A model generated the notes under the pieces. It did not search any database and was not told the origin of the DNA. It was given only the letters and a program-made list of their open reading frames with translations. This document shows, piece by piece, positions 25,276-34,457 of a stretch of 64,000 bases of DNA. Numbering within the stretch: position 1 is the first letter of the stretch; each line of letters begins with the position of its first letter. Origin of the DNA: Edaphocola flava (GTDB lineage: Bacteria > Bacteroidota > Bacteroidia > Chitinophagales > Chitinophagaceae); contig NZ_SAIQ01000001.1 in the NCBI RefSeq assembly GCF_004118155.1, positions 806,001 to 870,000 on the forward strand, in the 5' to 3' direction. Made by a program: the position numbers and the translations under genes.

Positions 25276-27426
25276 ATGGCAATAATTCAAAACATCCGTG
25301 ACAAATACGCTAAAATAGCAGGTGGGGTCATCGTTGTGGCCTTAGTAGGCTTTGTTCTTATGGATGCTACCAGTGGCGGTCGCGGCGGAGGGTTATTTGG
25401 GAAATCTACCAAAATAGCGAATGTAAACGGCAGCAAAATCGATTTTAAAGAATATGAATCCCGTATTACGGCATATGAAGATCAGCTGAAACAACAGGGA
25501 CAACCGACTGACGAAAATACCCGTGCACAGGCGAGAGACCAGGTGTTCAACCAAATGGTACTGGAAAAGCTGATGGCTGACATCAATGATAAACTGGGCC
25601 TGACGGTTACAGAATCAGAGATGAAAGAAATGTTCTCCGGCAATAACCTGGACCCTATGGTAATGCAGGCACTGACTGGTGGCCAGCAGGTAGATCCTGC
25701 ACAGGTGGCTGCTCAGGTAATGCAACTGGAGCGCACTAAAGATCCTAAGCAAAAAGCACAATGGGAGCAGTTCAAAGCACAATTGAGAGAGGCTAAAATC
25801 CAGAATAAATTTTCTGCTATGGTAGCCGGTAGCGTGTATACTCCAAAATTCGTACTGGATGACCAGCACGAAGGCAGAGCCAACAACGCGACCATCAGCT
25901 ATGTAAACCTGCCATTCACACTGATCAGTGATGATAAAGTAAAGGTTACTGATGATGATATTAACAAATACATTCAGGCTCATAAAAAACAATTCGAATC
26001 TAAAGAAGAGACTCGTGCTGTGGAATATGTAAGCTTCAACATCCTGCCTTCTAAAGATGATACTGCACGTGTAATGACTTCGATCAATGCACTGCGTGCA
26101 GACTTTGCTGCAGCTACAGATGATGAGGCATTTGTAAAAAGAAATTCTGACAACCCGGTTCCGGTAGCGTACCAGACTAACGAAGCGTTACAAACTTTAC
26201 CTAATGCTGCAGAAATTACTTCAGCTGCTCCGGGTAGCGTTGTAGGCCCGTTCTTTGTGGGTGAAAATGTTACATTGGCTAAAGTGGTTGATCGTGGTAG
26301 CTTCCCTGATTCTGTAAAAGTGCGCCACATCCTGGTGATGACGAAACAAGGTCCTAATGCAATGCGTACTGATGCTCAGGCTCAGGCTCGTATTGACAGT
26401 GTACTGGCTATGGAAAAAGCTGGTGTACCTTTCGATTCACTGGTTGTACGCTTCTCCGATGACTATAATCCTCAGAGGCCTGATGCACAGAAAGGTGAAT
26501 ATGAATTCCCGCTGTCTCAGAAATCAGGTATCAGCAAAGAATTTGGTGACTTCGCATTCAGCAGTGCTGCTGTAGGCGCTACTAAAGTGGTAAAAGTTGA
26601 CAACCAGGGTTATGCCGGTTTCCACTATATCCAGATCCTGAAAAAAGGTAAAGAAATCTCCAGCAGCAAAATTGCGTTTGTTGGTAAGCAATTAAGCGCG
26701 GATAACAATACTTATAATGCGATTTACGCAAAAGCATCTCAGTTTGCTCAGAAGATCACTACTGATCCTAAAGCTTTCGATAAAGAAGCATTGGCTAATG
26801 GGCTGAACAAACAAAATGCTGCTGGTATCAATCAAAACAGCTTTATCATTCCTGGTGTAGGTGCATCTAATGATATGGTAAGATGGGTATATAATGCTAA
26901 GGTTGGTGATGCTTCTCAGATCTTCCCATTAAGCGGCAACCGCCTGGTGGTAGCTAAACTTACGGAGATCAATCCTAAAGGTATCATTAAGCCTACCGGT
27001 GCTACTAAAACAGCCCTGGAAAGCTACCTGAAACAACAGAAGAAAGCTCAGTTACTGATCGATGCCAACAAAGGCAAAGGACTGGATGTAATTGCACAAA
27101 ACAATCAATTACAGGTTGCTACTGCAGATTCAGTAACATTCGTTGCTAACTCTATCCAGGGTATCGGTAACGAACCTAAAGTACAGGGTTATATCTTCAA
27201 TAAAAACTTCAAAGAAAACACTGTTTCTCCTGGTATCGGTGGTCTGAATGGCGTATACTTCGTTCTGGTAAACAAACGTTTTGTAAATGCTGCAATGGGC
27301 CGTGATCTGAAAACAGAGCGTATGATGAACGATATGATGATGAAATCAAATGCAACGCAAATGATTATGCAATCAATCCGTGAGTCTGCTGATGTAAAAG
27401 ACATGAGAAGCAGCCTGTATAACTAG
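25276..27426 (+). CDS. PpiD/SurA-like membrane-anchored peptidyl-prolyl isomerase
   Basis: The 716-residue protein has one N-terminal membrane anchor (about 15-32, GGVIVVALVGFVLM) and then a SurA-N-like chaperone region (VNGSKIDFKEYESRI...). A parvulin domain lies around 340-460, with VRHILVM and the typical DYNPQRPDAQKGEYEF loop. A long C-terminal part with FVGKQL-type segments follows. This matches PpiD-type foldases, which help newly exported proteins to fold in the periplasm. That would suit an organism with many large exported proteins. Own consensus promoter and own terminator, so monocistronic. Confidence 0.92.
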   Translation: MAIIQNIRDKYAKIAGGVIVVALVGFVLMDATSGGRGGGLFGKSTKIANVNGSKIDFKEYESRITAYEDQLKQQGQPTDENTRAQARDQVFNQMVLEKLMADINDKLGLTVTESEMKEMFSGNNLDPMVMQALTGGQQVDPAQVAAQVMQLERTKDPKQKAQWEQFKAQLREAKIQNKFSAMVAGSVYTPKFVLDDQHEGRANNATISYVNLPFTLISDDKVKVTDDDINKYIQAHKKQFESKEETRAVEYVSFNILPSKDDTARVMTSINALRADFAAATDDEAFVKRNSDNPVPVAYQTNEALQTLPNAAEITSAAPGSVVGPFFVGENVTLAKVVDRGSFPDSVKVRHILVMTKQGPNAMRTDAQAQARIDSVLAMEKAGVPFDSLVVRFSDDYNPQRPDAQKGEYEFPLSQKSGISKEFGDFAFSSAAVGATKVVKVDNQGYAGFHYIQILKKGKEISSSKIAFVGKQLSADNNTYNAIYAKASQFAQKITTDPKAFDKEALANGLNKQNAAGINQNSFIIPGVGASNDMVRWVYNAKVGDASQIFPLSGNRLVVAKLTEINPKGIIKPTGATKTALESYLKQQKKAQLLIDANKGKGLDVIAQNNQLQVATADSVTFVANSIQGIGNEPKVQGYIFNKNFKENTVSPGIGGLNGVYFVLVNKRFVNAAMGRDLKTERMMNDMMMKSNATQMIMQSIRESADVKDMRSSLYN

Positions 27427-27445
27427 ACTACTACTTTTCGTATAT

Positions 27446-27479
27446 AAAAAGGGTTATGTATCACTACATAACCCTTTTT
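27446..27479 (+). terminator. Terminator of the foldase gene
   Basis: Perfect 15-bp stem AAAAAGGGTTATGTA / TACATAACCCTTTTT with a 4-nt loop, 20 bp after the stop codon. Confidence 0.9.
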
Positions 27480-27512
27480 CTGTAATATTGCATACCCAAA
27501 ATGTTCTGAGCA

Positions 27513-28625
27513 ATGCCGGCACCCAAACGTCTCGTATTTACTGTAACCAATGACCTGAATTATGACCAGCGCATGATTCGCATCTGCACTACCCTCGCCG
27601 AGGCAGGGTATGATGTTACGCTGGTAGGTCCCTGGCGCAAAAGAGGGCAGCCTTTGATCAAACGGCCATTCCGCCAGACACAGTTACGGGTACTGGCACC
27701 AGCCGGCAAATTATTCTACGGCAGCTACTGGATTGTACTGTTCTTTTACCTGCTGTTCAAAAGAGCAGATGTGATCTGTGCCATAGACCTGGATACTATC
27801 ATGTCCGTACTCTGGGCTTCGAAGATCAAGGGCTGCAAGCGTGTATATGATGCGCATGAGCTATTTACCGAAATGAAAGAGGTGGTTACTAAACCACGTG
27901 AAGCAAAGATCTGGAACTGGATTGCAGATTATGCGGTACCGCAATTTCCGGTTGGCTACACTGTAGGTAATTACTGTGGCCAGTACCTGCTGAAAAGACA
28001 TGGAGTACACTACCCTACTATTACGAATGCAACGGTTTTACGTCCGCTGGAAACCATACCGGACCGGGATAGTAAACCGTTTATACTATATCAGGGTGCG
28101 GTGAATAAAGGGCGCTGTTTCGAACAATTAATACCCGCCATGCAGTGGGTAGATACACCATTGCTCATCTGCGGCAGAGGAAACTTTTTTGAAGAGGCAC
28201 AGCAGCTTGCAAAGGAATATAATGTGAGTGATAAGATCACTTTTAAAGGGTTTGTACCACCGGACGATCTGTACCATATTACCCGTGAGGCTAAGATAGG
28301 CCTTATCTTACTGGATAGCGTGTCACAGAATAATGTGTATTCTTTGGCCAATCGCCTGTTTGATTATATGCATAATGCCGTACCTCAGTTATCGATGGAT
28401 TACCCGGAGTACCGTGCGGTAAATGAACAATATGAAATTGCACTTTTGCTACCCGCAGATCCGAGTCCGGAACTGATTGCAGCAAAAATCAATTACCTGC
28501 TGCACGAAAAGGATTATTACAATAAACTGGTTGCAAACAGTCTCGAAGCCCGTAAGGTGTATAACTGGCAGGAAAATGAAAAAGTCCTGCTGGATATTTA
28601 TAAAAAATTATTAGCCGGCTCATGA
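27513..28625 (+). CDS. Family 4 (GT-B) glycosyltransferase
   Basis: The 370-residue protein has a GT-B layout. The N-terminal Rossmann half begins LVFTVTNDLNYDQRMIRICTTL and contains YDAHELFTEM. The C-terminal half has LYQGAVNKGR and GFVPPDDLYHITREAKIGLILLD, the donor-binding region typical of GT4-type enzymes. Such enzymes use nucleotide-sugar donors and build surface polysaccharide or glycolipid. The actual substrate is not known. It overlaps the next gene by 4 bp (ATGA), so the two are translationally coupled and probably act in one pathway. Confidence 0.88.
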   Translation: MPAPKRLVFTVTNDLNYDQRMIRICTTLAEAGYDVTLVGPWRKRGQPLIKRPFRQTQLRVLAPAGKLFYGSYWIVLFFYLLFKRADVICAIDLDTIMSVLWASKIKGCKRVYDAHELFTEMKEVVTKPREAKIWNWIADYAVPQFPVGYTVGNYCGQYLLKRHGVHYPTITNATVLRPLETIPDRDSKPFILYQGAVNKGRCFEQLIPAMQWVDTPLLICGRGNFFEEAQQLAKEYNVSDKITFKGFVPPDDLYHITREAKIGLILLDSVSQNNVYSLANRLFDYMHNAVPQLSMDYPEYRAVNEQYEIALLLPADPSPELIAAKINYLLHEKDYYNKLVANSLEARKVYNWQENEKVLLDIYKKLLAGS

Positions 28626-29407
28626 GTTTACGTTTCTCTGTAGTCATACCGATGTATAATGCGAGCCGGACGATACTCGCAACAATTACCTCCTGTCTCG
28701 AACAGGAGTACTTGCCGCATGAGATAATTGTTGTTGATGATTGCAGTACGGACAATGGCGTAGCACTGGTACAACAAACATTCGGAGATAAAGTAAGGGT
28801 ATTGCAACAGGCCGCCAATGCTGGCCCTGCTGCGGCCCGTAACAGCGGCTGGGACCATGCCTCCGGCGATTTTATAGCCTTCCTCGACAGCGATGATCAA
28901 TGGCACCGGGAAAAATTGCGTTTATGCCATCAGGTACTGCTGGCACAACCTCAGATCGACCTGCTCTGGCATTATTACCAGACTGCTGATCTGCCCCAAA
29001 CATTCAATAGCGCAACAACACCCGTTAGGACCTCATTTTTGAGCCTTTTGCGCCAAAACCCCATATCTACCAGCTGCGTATTATTCAGGCGAAATACGAG
29101 CCTGAGATTCGATAGCAGGATGCGGTATTGTGAAGATTATGATCTTGCACTGAGATTTACCTATAGTCACCAGACCTGGTTGCTGCCCTTATTCCTAACT
29201 CAGCTCGACAGACCGGTGCTGAGTGAAGGCGGACTGAGTGCCAACCGGAAGCGCATGCGTATGGGTGAAATGCAGGCCTATAGTCATCTGGCCAGGTTAC
29301 ACCCCGCCTTTACCTTGCTGATACCAATTTTATATATCTGGAGTGGGGTCAAGCACCTGCTGGGTGCCCTTTGGCCTTCCAGGAAAATAAAAAAAGCCGC
29401 AGAATAA
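28622..29407 (+). CDS. Family 2 (GT-A) glycosyltransferase
   Basis: The 261-residue protein opens with FSVVIPMYNASRTI, the GT-A start, and has EIIVVDDCSTDNG and the metal-binding DxD region FLDSDDQW near residue 90. A short hydrophobic stretch near 228-245 may associate with the membrane. It is coupled to the GT4 gene by a 4-bp overlap. The last codons (KKAAE) lie inside the terminator stem at 29390-29422, so coding and termination signals overlap. Confidence 0.9.
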   Translation: MSLRFSVVIPMYNASRTILATITSCLEQEYLPHEIIVVDDCSTDNGVALVQQTFGDKVRVLQQAANAGPAAARNSGWDHASGDFIAFLDSDDQWHREKLRLCHQVLLAQPQIDLLWHYYQTADLPQTFNSATTPVRTSFLSLLRQNPISTSCVLFRRNTSLRFDSRMRYCEDYDLALRFTYSHQTWLLPLFLTQLDRPVLSEGGLSANRKRMRMGEMQAYSHLARLHPAFTLLIPILYIWSGVKHLLGALWPSRKIKKAAE

Positions 29408-29422
29408 TTTCTGCGGCTTTTT
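29390..29422. terminator. Bidirectional terminator overlapping the end of the GT2 gene
   Basis: The stem AAAAAGCCGCAGA / TCTGCGGCTTTTT with a 6-nt loop includes the last four codons and stop of the GT2 gene. It lies 17 bp beyond the stop of the convergent cupin gene, so it can serve both. Confidence 0.88.
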
Positions 29423-29438
29423 GTTTACACTGAATATT

Positions 29439-29780
29439 TTATACTCTTTGATAGTCATCATCCAAACGAATGATGTCATCCTCACCAAAATAGGTACCAT
29501 ATTGGATCTCTATTATGGTCAGCGGAGTTTCTTGTTTGTTTTCCAATCTGTGCTTGGCACCTTGCGGTACTCTGAATACTTCACTGGGACCTAAAGTATA
29601 CACTTCACCATCAAGGGTTATGGTTGCCTCACCTTCAATAATAGTCCATATTTCAGAACGATGATGATGATACTGATAGCTTAACCGCCCTTTTGGCTTC
29701 ACTACGATACGCTTTACTTTATGTGTCGGTGCATCTTCCAATACCCAATATTGCCCCCATGGTCTGATATCTGTCTCCAT
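29439..29780 (-). CDS. Cupin protein of the mannose-6-phosphate isomerase type II C-terminal family
   Basis: The 113-residue single cupin begins with RPWGQYWVLED and carries the metal-site motif YQYHHHRSEIW, then IIEGEA, and the second cupin motif PQGAKHRLEN. This is the isolated form of the C-terminal domain of bifunctional mannose-1-phosphate guanylyltransferase/phosphomannose isomerase. By family it would interconvert mannose-6-P and fructose-6-P or bind a related sugar phosphate. It is next to two glycosyltransferases but on the other strand, so a role in nucleotide-sugar supply is only an inference. Confidence 0.85.
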   Translation of the reverse strand: METDIRPWGQYWVLEDAPTHKVKRIVVKPKGRLSYQYHHHRSEIWTIIEGEATITLDGEVYTLGPSEVFRVPQGAKHRLENKQETPLTIIEIQYGTYFGEDDIIRLDDDYQRV

Positions 29781-29866
29781 CTTTTATTGCGTCAAAACTT
29801 TTAAAAAATACGATCTCGAATTATAGAACTGAAAATTCGGGAAAAATATTATAACAAAAAAGTAAA

Positions 29867-30412
29867 TTATGAATAATAAGGCGAAATCATGAGGTAAACC
29901 ACCACACCGGTTACCGATACATAGAACCATAAAGGCCAGGTATACTTTGCTATCTTGCGATGACGGTCAGACTCTCCGGTCAAGCCCCTGTATGCTGTGA
30001 ACAGGATGAACGGCAGGATCACTGCAGCAAGAATAATGTGTGTAATCAGGATGAAATAATATACCAGTTTGATGACTCCGGCACCGCCATATTTAGTATC
30101 TCCAGCCCATAAATGGTGACAGATATAAGATACCAGGAATAGTACCGAAAGAATAATGGCCAGTAACACTACATTTTTATGCAGGTTAATATTCTTTTGT
30201 TTAATCGCAACCAGGGCGATGATCAGGCACAGAGAAACCAGCGAGTTGATGATTGCATTAGCCAGGGCAAACTGGTGCACATCAAAGCTAAACGGGTATG
30301 GAATTTTCAGCACTTTACTGTCGAGTAAAACAACTGCTGCAAAAATGATCACAGAGACCAGGATAATCCAGAAACGAGCCCGGCGGTCATTCTTATTAAT
30401 AATGGCTTGCAT
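29867..30412 (-). CDS. DUF420 membrane protein, last gene of the oxidase set
   Basis: Start chosen at the ATG at 30412 (MQAIINKNDRRARF), 4 bp after the SCO gene; the earlier in-frame ATG at 30472 would overlap SCO by 56 bp. The protein has 181 residues and five predicted membrane segments, with histidines in LVSYICHHLW and LITHIILAAVIL. DUF420 (CtaM-like) proteins occur next to haem-copper oxidase genes and CtaM is needed for oxidase activity in some Firmicutes. Here it ends the run ctaB-cox3-cox3-cox4-SCO-DUF420, so a role in oxidase assembly is likely. Confidence 0.85.
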   Translation of the reverse strand: MQAIINKNDRRARFWIILVSVIIFAAVVLLDSKVLKIPYPFSFDVHQFALANAIINSLVSLCLIIALVAIKQKNINLHKNVVLLAIILSVLFLVSYICHHLWAGDTKYGGAGVIKLVYYFILITHIILAAVILPFILFTAYRGLTGESDRHRKIAKYTWPLWFYVSVTGVVVYLMISPYYS

Positions 30413-30416
30413 AGAA

Positions 30417-31109
30417 CTATTTATTATGATTTTTACGTTTTTCGAGATCCAGTAAGATGACACCATCTGCAACCTTGGTCAGGGCGTGGCCATCCAATCC
30501 ATCATAGTAACCGCGTATATTACGGAAGGTATCGACCAGCACTACCTGCTGAGAGTGGATGAACTCATCCGGAGTTTCCGCATCCAGCTTCAATCCCAGC
30601 TCATTTTTGGCATAGTCAAATATTTCCTGCTGATTGCCGGTCAGGAACCACCAGCGGTCATGCTGCGTTGTAAATCGATTGGCATAGGCTCTCAACGCAG
30701 GCACACTATCATTAGGATCTACAGAGATGCTGATGAACTGAACCAGGTCACGGCTTTTCTTATCAAATGCTTTTACCACTCCCTGGATATTGTGTGTCAT
30801 TGCGGGACATACAGTCGGGCATTTGGAGAAAAAGAAATTGATCACCAGTATCTTTCCCCTCAGATCTTTATTAAGGCTTACCTGCTGGCCTAACTGATTG
30901 GTCAGCTGTATATCTTTCAGGGTATGAAATACAGTATCATACTTCATTTTACCATCTACCAGTTGACTATCTACCTTTTCCGGACGATAGAATTTCGGGA
31001 TATTAAGTGCGCTGCTTACGGATTTGTTATAGTATAGGAAAAAAGAAAGCGGGAGCAAAACTGCCACCGCTATTCCTATTAAAAATCCTTTTGACTTTTT
31101 TGAAGACAT
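30417..31109 (-). CDS. SCO1/SenC-family copper chaperone
   Basis: The 230-residue protein has an N-terminal membrane anchor (about 9-26) and a thioredoxin-like domain outside the membrane. The copper site has C97 and C101 in FFSKCPTVCPAM, and the third ligand is H185 in DEFIHSQQVV. SCO proteins deliver copper to the CuA centre of subunit II. That is notable, as subunit II is not encoded in this window. It is 24 bp after the subunit IV gene in the same operon. Confidence 0.93.
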   Translation of the reverse strand: MSSKKSKGFLIGIAVAVLLPLSFFLYYNKSVSSALNIPKFYRPEKVDSQLVDGKMKYDTVFHTLKDIQLTNQLGQQVSLNKDLRGKILVINFFFSKCPTVCPAMTHNIQGVVKAFDKKSRDLVQFISISVDPNDSVPALRAYANRFTTQHDRWWFLTGNQQEIFDYAKNELGLKLDAETPDEFIHSQQVVLVDTFRNIRGYYDGLDGHALTKVADGVILLDLEKRKNHNK

Positions 31110-31133
31110 TATGGATAAATATGTTTTAAAATA

Positions 31134-31583
31134 TTAATGGCCTCCTACAATAGCTTTAACCGTATGGCCGAAAGTTTCACCAATACCTAAGTGATAAGTA
31201 GAATCTACTAATAACACTACTGCCAGCCACACTACTAAAAGCATCGGGAAGAGCACGAATTTAGCAAATACTTTGGTTTCATCACCTAAGTGCATGAACA
31301 CTTTAACAATGTAGTATGCTTTTAACAGAGTAAAAGCTACGAAGAAAGTAATGATCAGGATATGCGGTACATTAGCATTAGATGTATATAACATCAGACC
31401 TGCAAATACCTCGATAATAGTGATCAGGGTAAGGATACCGGTAACTTTCCAGATTCTCTTAACCTTAGCACGGCTTTCATCAGAGTTGATATCTTCATGA
31501 TGAGCCAGAACACCGGAATATAATTTAGACTGATCTCCTTCATATAAGTGAGTCAGATCGTGAGTATCGTGATGGTGAGACAT
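31134..31583 (-). CDS. Cytochrome c oxidase subunit IV-like membrane protein
   Basis: The 149-residue protein has an N-terminal cytoplasmic part rich in histidine (MSHHHDTHDL) and three membrane helices at about 48-66, 77-96 and 106-126. This matches the caa3/CyoD-type subunit IV, a small helper subunit of haem-copper oxidases. It lies between subunit III and SCO in the operon. Sequence conservation in this family is low, so the call leans partly on context. Confidence 0.85.
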   Translation of the reverse strand: MSHHHDTHDLTHLYEGDQSKLYSGVLAHHEDINSDESRAKVKRIWKVTGILTLITIIEVFAGLMLYTSNANVPHILIITFFVAFTLLKAYYIVKVFMHLGDETKVFAKFVLFPMLLVVWLAVVLLVDSTYHLGIGETFGHTVKAIVGGH

Positions 31584-31639
31584 AATTTATTTGATATTGA
31601 TAATCTGAATAATAATATTTTTTCCTCGCAAGGTATCGG

Positions 31640-32398
31640 TTACAACAGGTAGAAGAAGGTGAATACGAATACCCAAACCAGATCTACAAAGTGCCAGTAA
31701 AGACCTACTTTTTCAACCATTTCATAGTGACCCCTCAGCTCGTAAGTGTTATTTACAACATTCAATAAGATAATGATGTTGATGATTACACCTGATGTTA
31801 CGTGCATACCGTGGAAACCGGTAATGGTAAAGAAGTAGTTATAGAACTCATGTGTTGCGCTCAGGGCTACCTCTGGTGTCTTCTGCAACACATCCGTTAC
31901 ATAAGGTTTATGGGTATTAAAGAGGTGTTCAAAAGAGCTAACAGGTGTTTTAGACAGATCATTGTAAGAATCCCACCATGCACCGCTGTGGTATAAGTGG
32001 GTCCACTCCCAAGCCTGACAAGATAAGAAGATCACACCACCGATAATGGTCCAGAGCATCCATTTGATTACGCCGGCTTTATCATTACAGTGACCGGCAT
32101 GTACAGCAAGTACCATGGTTACAGAAGATACGATCAGCACGAAAGTCATAAAACTTACAAATACCAGTGGAGCATTCCAACCTTCGAAAAATGGTACAGA
32201 ATGGAATACATGGTTTGGATCAGGCCATACTTTGTGCATAAATCTGTTAGAGCCCATTGAGGCTAACAAACCGCTGAAGGTTAAAGCATCTGATAACAGG
32301 AAAAACCACATCATTACTTTACCGTAGCTCAACTTAAACGGCGACTGCCCTCCGCCCCAGATAGAAGGGGATTTAGCATTTGTTGTTGCGTGTGTCAT
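31640..32398 (-). CDS. Cytochrome c oxidase subunit III (copy 2)
   Basis: The 252-residue protein has several membrane helices and subunit III motifs, including FTITGFHGMHVTSGVI and YWHFVDLVWVFVFTFFYLL at the C-terminus. Subunit III supports proton uptake and the stability of subunit I. It follows another subunit III gene in the same direction, with a gap of about 140 bp. Having two adjacent subunit III genes is usual in many Bacteroidota. This copy is longer, with an extra loop around 120-165. Confidence 0.93.
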   Translation of the reverse strand: MTHATTNAKSPSIWGGGQSPFKLSYGKVMMWFFLLSDALTFSGLLASMGSNRFMHKVWPDPNHVFHSVPFFEGWNAPLVFVSFMTFVLIVSSVTMVLAVHAGHCNDKAGVIKWMLWTIIGGVIFLSCQAWEWTHLYHSGAWWDSYNDLSKTPVSSFEHLFNTHKPYVTDVLQKTPEVALSATHEFYNYFFTITGFHGMHVTSGVIINIIILLNVVNNTYELRGHYEMVEKVGLYWHFVDLVWVFVFTFFYLL

Positions 32399-32536
32399 AA
32401 TTTTGTAAAAACAATTTTATTGGTATACTTCTATGCCAAATTACTTTTTAAATTGGGTGCAATTTAGTAATAGAAATTCACTTTTGCTGTATTTTTGTTA
32501 AAATATTTTTTATTATAATTAGTCTCCTACTGCTTT

Positions 32537-33124
32537 CTAGCGATACATCAGCAGGAATACATATAAGTATAACCACAGAATATCGATAAAGTGCCAGTAT
32601 GCACCGAAAATTTCCAGTCCCACCGCATTTTTCTGAGGATTAAAGAAACGATTCTTGATCAGTACAACAATCAGGGCTACTACGCCACCCAGGATGTGCG
32701 CAAGGTGCGCTCCGGCAATAACATAGAAGAATGAGTTGCTCACATTACCGTTGATGCGGATATTATGCGCATACATATCTTTAAATCCAAGGTATTGTAA
32801 TACCATGAAGGTGATACCCAGAGCCAGTGTCAGCAGCATCAGTCCGTTATAGGCACCCCAGTTTTTCTTTTTAAATGATTTCAGGCCCAGGAAGTAGGTA
32901 AGGCTGCTCACCAGGATTACACCGGTTGAAACGGTAAATATCTGCGGCATTTCAAATTGCTCCCACATACCTTGACCACGGCGTACCAGGTAACCGCTGG
33001 TAAAGCCGGCAAACATCAGCATGATACTCCCTAAGGCAAACCACATTGCAAACTTCTGCGGATGCACTTTCCGGGTAGGCGCTGGTAATTGTTCAGTCAT
33101 CATCGGGTCCTTTACTGTTTCCAT
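32537..33124 (-). CDS. Cytochrome c oxidase subunit III (copy 1)
   Basis: The 195-residue protein has five membrane helices. Family motifs include FVIAGAHLAHILGG-like sequence (YVIAGAHLAHILGGVV) and EIFGAYWHFIDILWLYLYVFLL at the end. It begins 25 bp after ctaB ends, in the same operon, and is shorter than the second copy. The two copies share the C-terminal YWHFxDxxW motif but are otherwise clearly diverged. Confidence 0.92.
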   Translation of the reverse strand: METVKDPMMTEQLPAPTRKVHPQKFAMWFALGSIMLMFAGFTSGYLVRRGQGMWEQFEMPQIFTVSTGVILVSSLTYFLGLKSFKKKNWGAYNGLMLLTLALGITFMVLQYLGFKDMYAHNIRINGNVSNSFFYVIAGAHLAHILGGVVALIVVLIKNRFFNPQKNAVGLEIFGAYWHFIDILWLYLYVFLLMYR

Positions 33125-33148
33125 TATTATTTAAATATATTGATTTAA

Positions 33149-34060
33149 TTAGAGTTTGTCATATAAAAATGCCAGCAACACTATCGGGAGGTAAAAGAAT
33201 GAAGTATACATCAATCCTTTAGCGCTGGAATTATCACTTCTGCGGTAGAACATGAAAGAAGCTACAAAATAAGCCAGCCCCAGGGTTACGGCAACATACA
33301 TAGAGAACGTTCCGGTAAGCTTTATAGCATAAGGGATCATGCTGATCGGAATCAGGGTAAGGCTATAGTACATACACTGCAGACCGGTATAGCGGGTCTT
33401 TCCGGCATGGCTCGGCAGCATACGAATGCCTGCGCGCAGGTAGTCATCATACCCCACCCAGGCGATAGCCCAGAAGTGAGGAAACTGCCAGAAGAATTGT
33501 ATCAGGAAGAGTGCCCAGCCGCCTACATTTTCCAGGCCACTGAGCGAGTTGCTGGCCGCAACCCAGCCGATGATCGGCGGTAATGCGCCCGGTATAGCTC
33601 CGATGAACGTTGCGATCGGGTGGATCTTTTTCATCGGGGTATAGGCAAACCCGTAAAGTAATAGGGATAACAGGCCAAGCATGCCTGCGAAAACATTGAA
33701 GAAATAGCAAATGGTGCCCACACCAATTACGCCAAAGATAAACACCAGTACCCATGCCTCAGAGGTCTTCATGCGTCCGTCCGGCAAAGGTCTGTTCTGC
33801 GTACGACGCATGTGCTTGTCGCTCTCCCGCTCCAGGATCTGGTTTACGATATTGGCACTGATCGTAATCAGGCTACCTCCTATGGCGAGCAATAAAGCTG
33901 TTACCCAGGTAAAGTTGCCATGAGGTGCCAATAAATAACCGATTAAACTGGAATATACAACCATAAAGCTCAGATTAGCTTTGGTCAGTTGTATATAATC
34001 CTTCAGTTTAGAGGGTTGCGTCTTATTTTTGTCATCAGTAATTGCCACCGTGGTACTCAA
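33149..34060 (-). CDS. ctaB: Protohaem IX farnesyltransferase
   Basis: The 303-residue UbiA-family enzyme has about nine membrane helices and converts haem B to haem O for haem-copper oxidases. The prenyl-diphosphate-binding motif is N73-QIL-E77-RES-D81, followed by RRTQNRPLPDGRM. The second motif is GYDDYLRAGIRMLP. An N-terminal cytoplasmic stretch of about 25 residues precedes the first helix. It is the first gene of the oxidase run. The TAATTTTG element at 34096-34089 is a likely promoter. Subunits I and II, its usual upstream neighbours, are missing here. Confidence 0.95.
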   Translation of the reverse strand: MSTTVAITDDKNKTQPSKLKDYIQLTKANLSFMVVYSSLIGYLLAPHGNFTWVTALLLAIGGSLITISANIVNQILERESDKHMRRTQNRPLPDGRMKTSEAWVLVFIFGVIGVGTICYFFNVFAGMLGLLSLLLYGFAYTPMKKIHPIATFIGAIPGALPPIIGWVAASNSLSGLENVGGWALFLIQFFWQFPHFWAIAWVGYDDYLRAGIRMLPSHAGKTRYTGLQCMYYSLTLIPISMIPYAIKLTGTFSMYVAVTLGLAYFVASFMFYRRSDNSSAKGLMYTSFFYLPIVLLAFLYDKL

Positions 34061-34088
34061 TTTCTAGAAGTGTTATATGATCAGCTTG

Positions 34089-34096
34089 CAAAATTA
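34089..34096 (-). promoter_or_regulatory. Probable -7 element of the ctaB operon
   Basis: On the minus strand TAATTTTG fits TAnnTTTG, about 29 bp before the ctaB start. It suggests that ctaB and the downstream genes have their own promoter, apart from the IscA gene upstream. Confidence 0.5.
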
Positions 34097-34126
34097 AGGC
34101 TTTCGGGTGGATAAAAATTTAATTTT

Positions 34127-34453
34127 TTAGACAGAAAAACTGTCGCCACAGGCACAGGTACGGCTGGCATTAGGGTTGATAAAGTGGAATCCTTTACCAT
34201 CTAACCCGTCGGAATAATCCAGGGTGGTATCGCATAAATACAGGAAACTCTTGATATCTGTTACCAGGGTAATGCCTTTATCTACAAATACCTGATCTCC
34301 GGATTGTGATTGATTATCAAAATCCAGCTTATAAGAAAGGCCCGAACAGCCACCACCTACAACACTAACGCGCACAAAAAAATTCTCACCCAGGCTTTCA
34401 TCCTGTTGAATCTGTAATACACGTGCAACGGCTTTATCAGAAATATATATCAT
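34127..34453 (-). CDS. A-type iron-sulfur carrier (IscA/SufA/ErpA family)
   Basis: The 108-residue protein has the three conserved cysteines of the family: C36 in VVGGGCSGLSY, and C100 and C102 in the C-terminal CACGDSF. These bind iron or an Fe-S cluster for transfer to target proteins. The gene begins 4 bp after the cysteine desulfurase stop and is surely in the same operon, giving a sulfur-donor/carrier pair. No scaffold gene (IscU/SufU) is adjacent. Confidence 0.93.
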   Translation of the reverse strand: MIYISDKAVARVLQIQQDESLGENFFVRVSVVGGGCSGLSYKLDFDNQSQSGDQVFVDKGITLVTDIKSFLYLCDTTLDYSDGLDGKGFHFINPNASRTCACGDSFSV

Positions 34454-34457
34454 GTTA

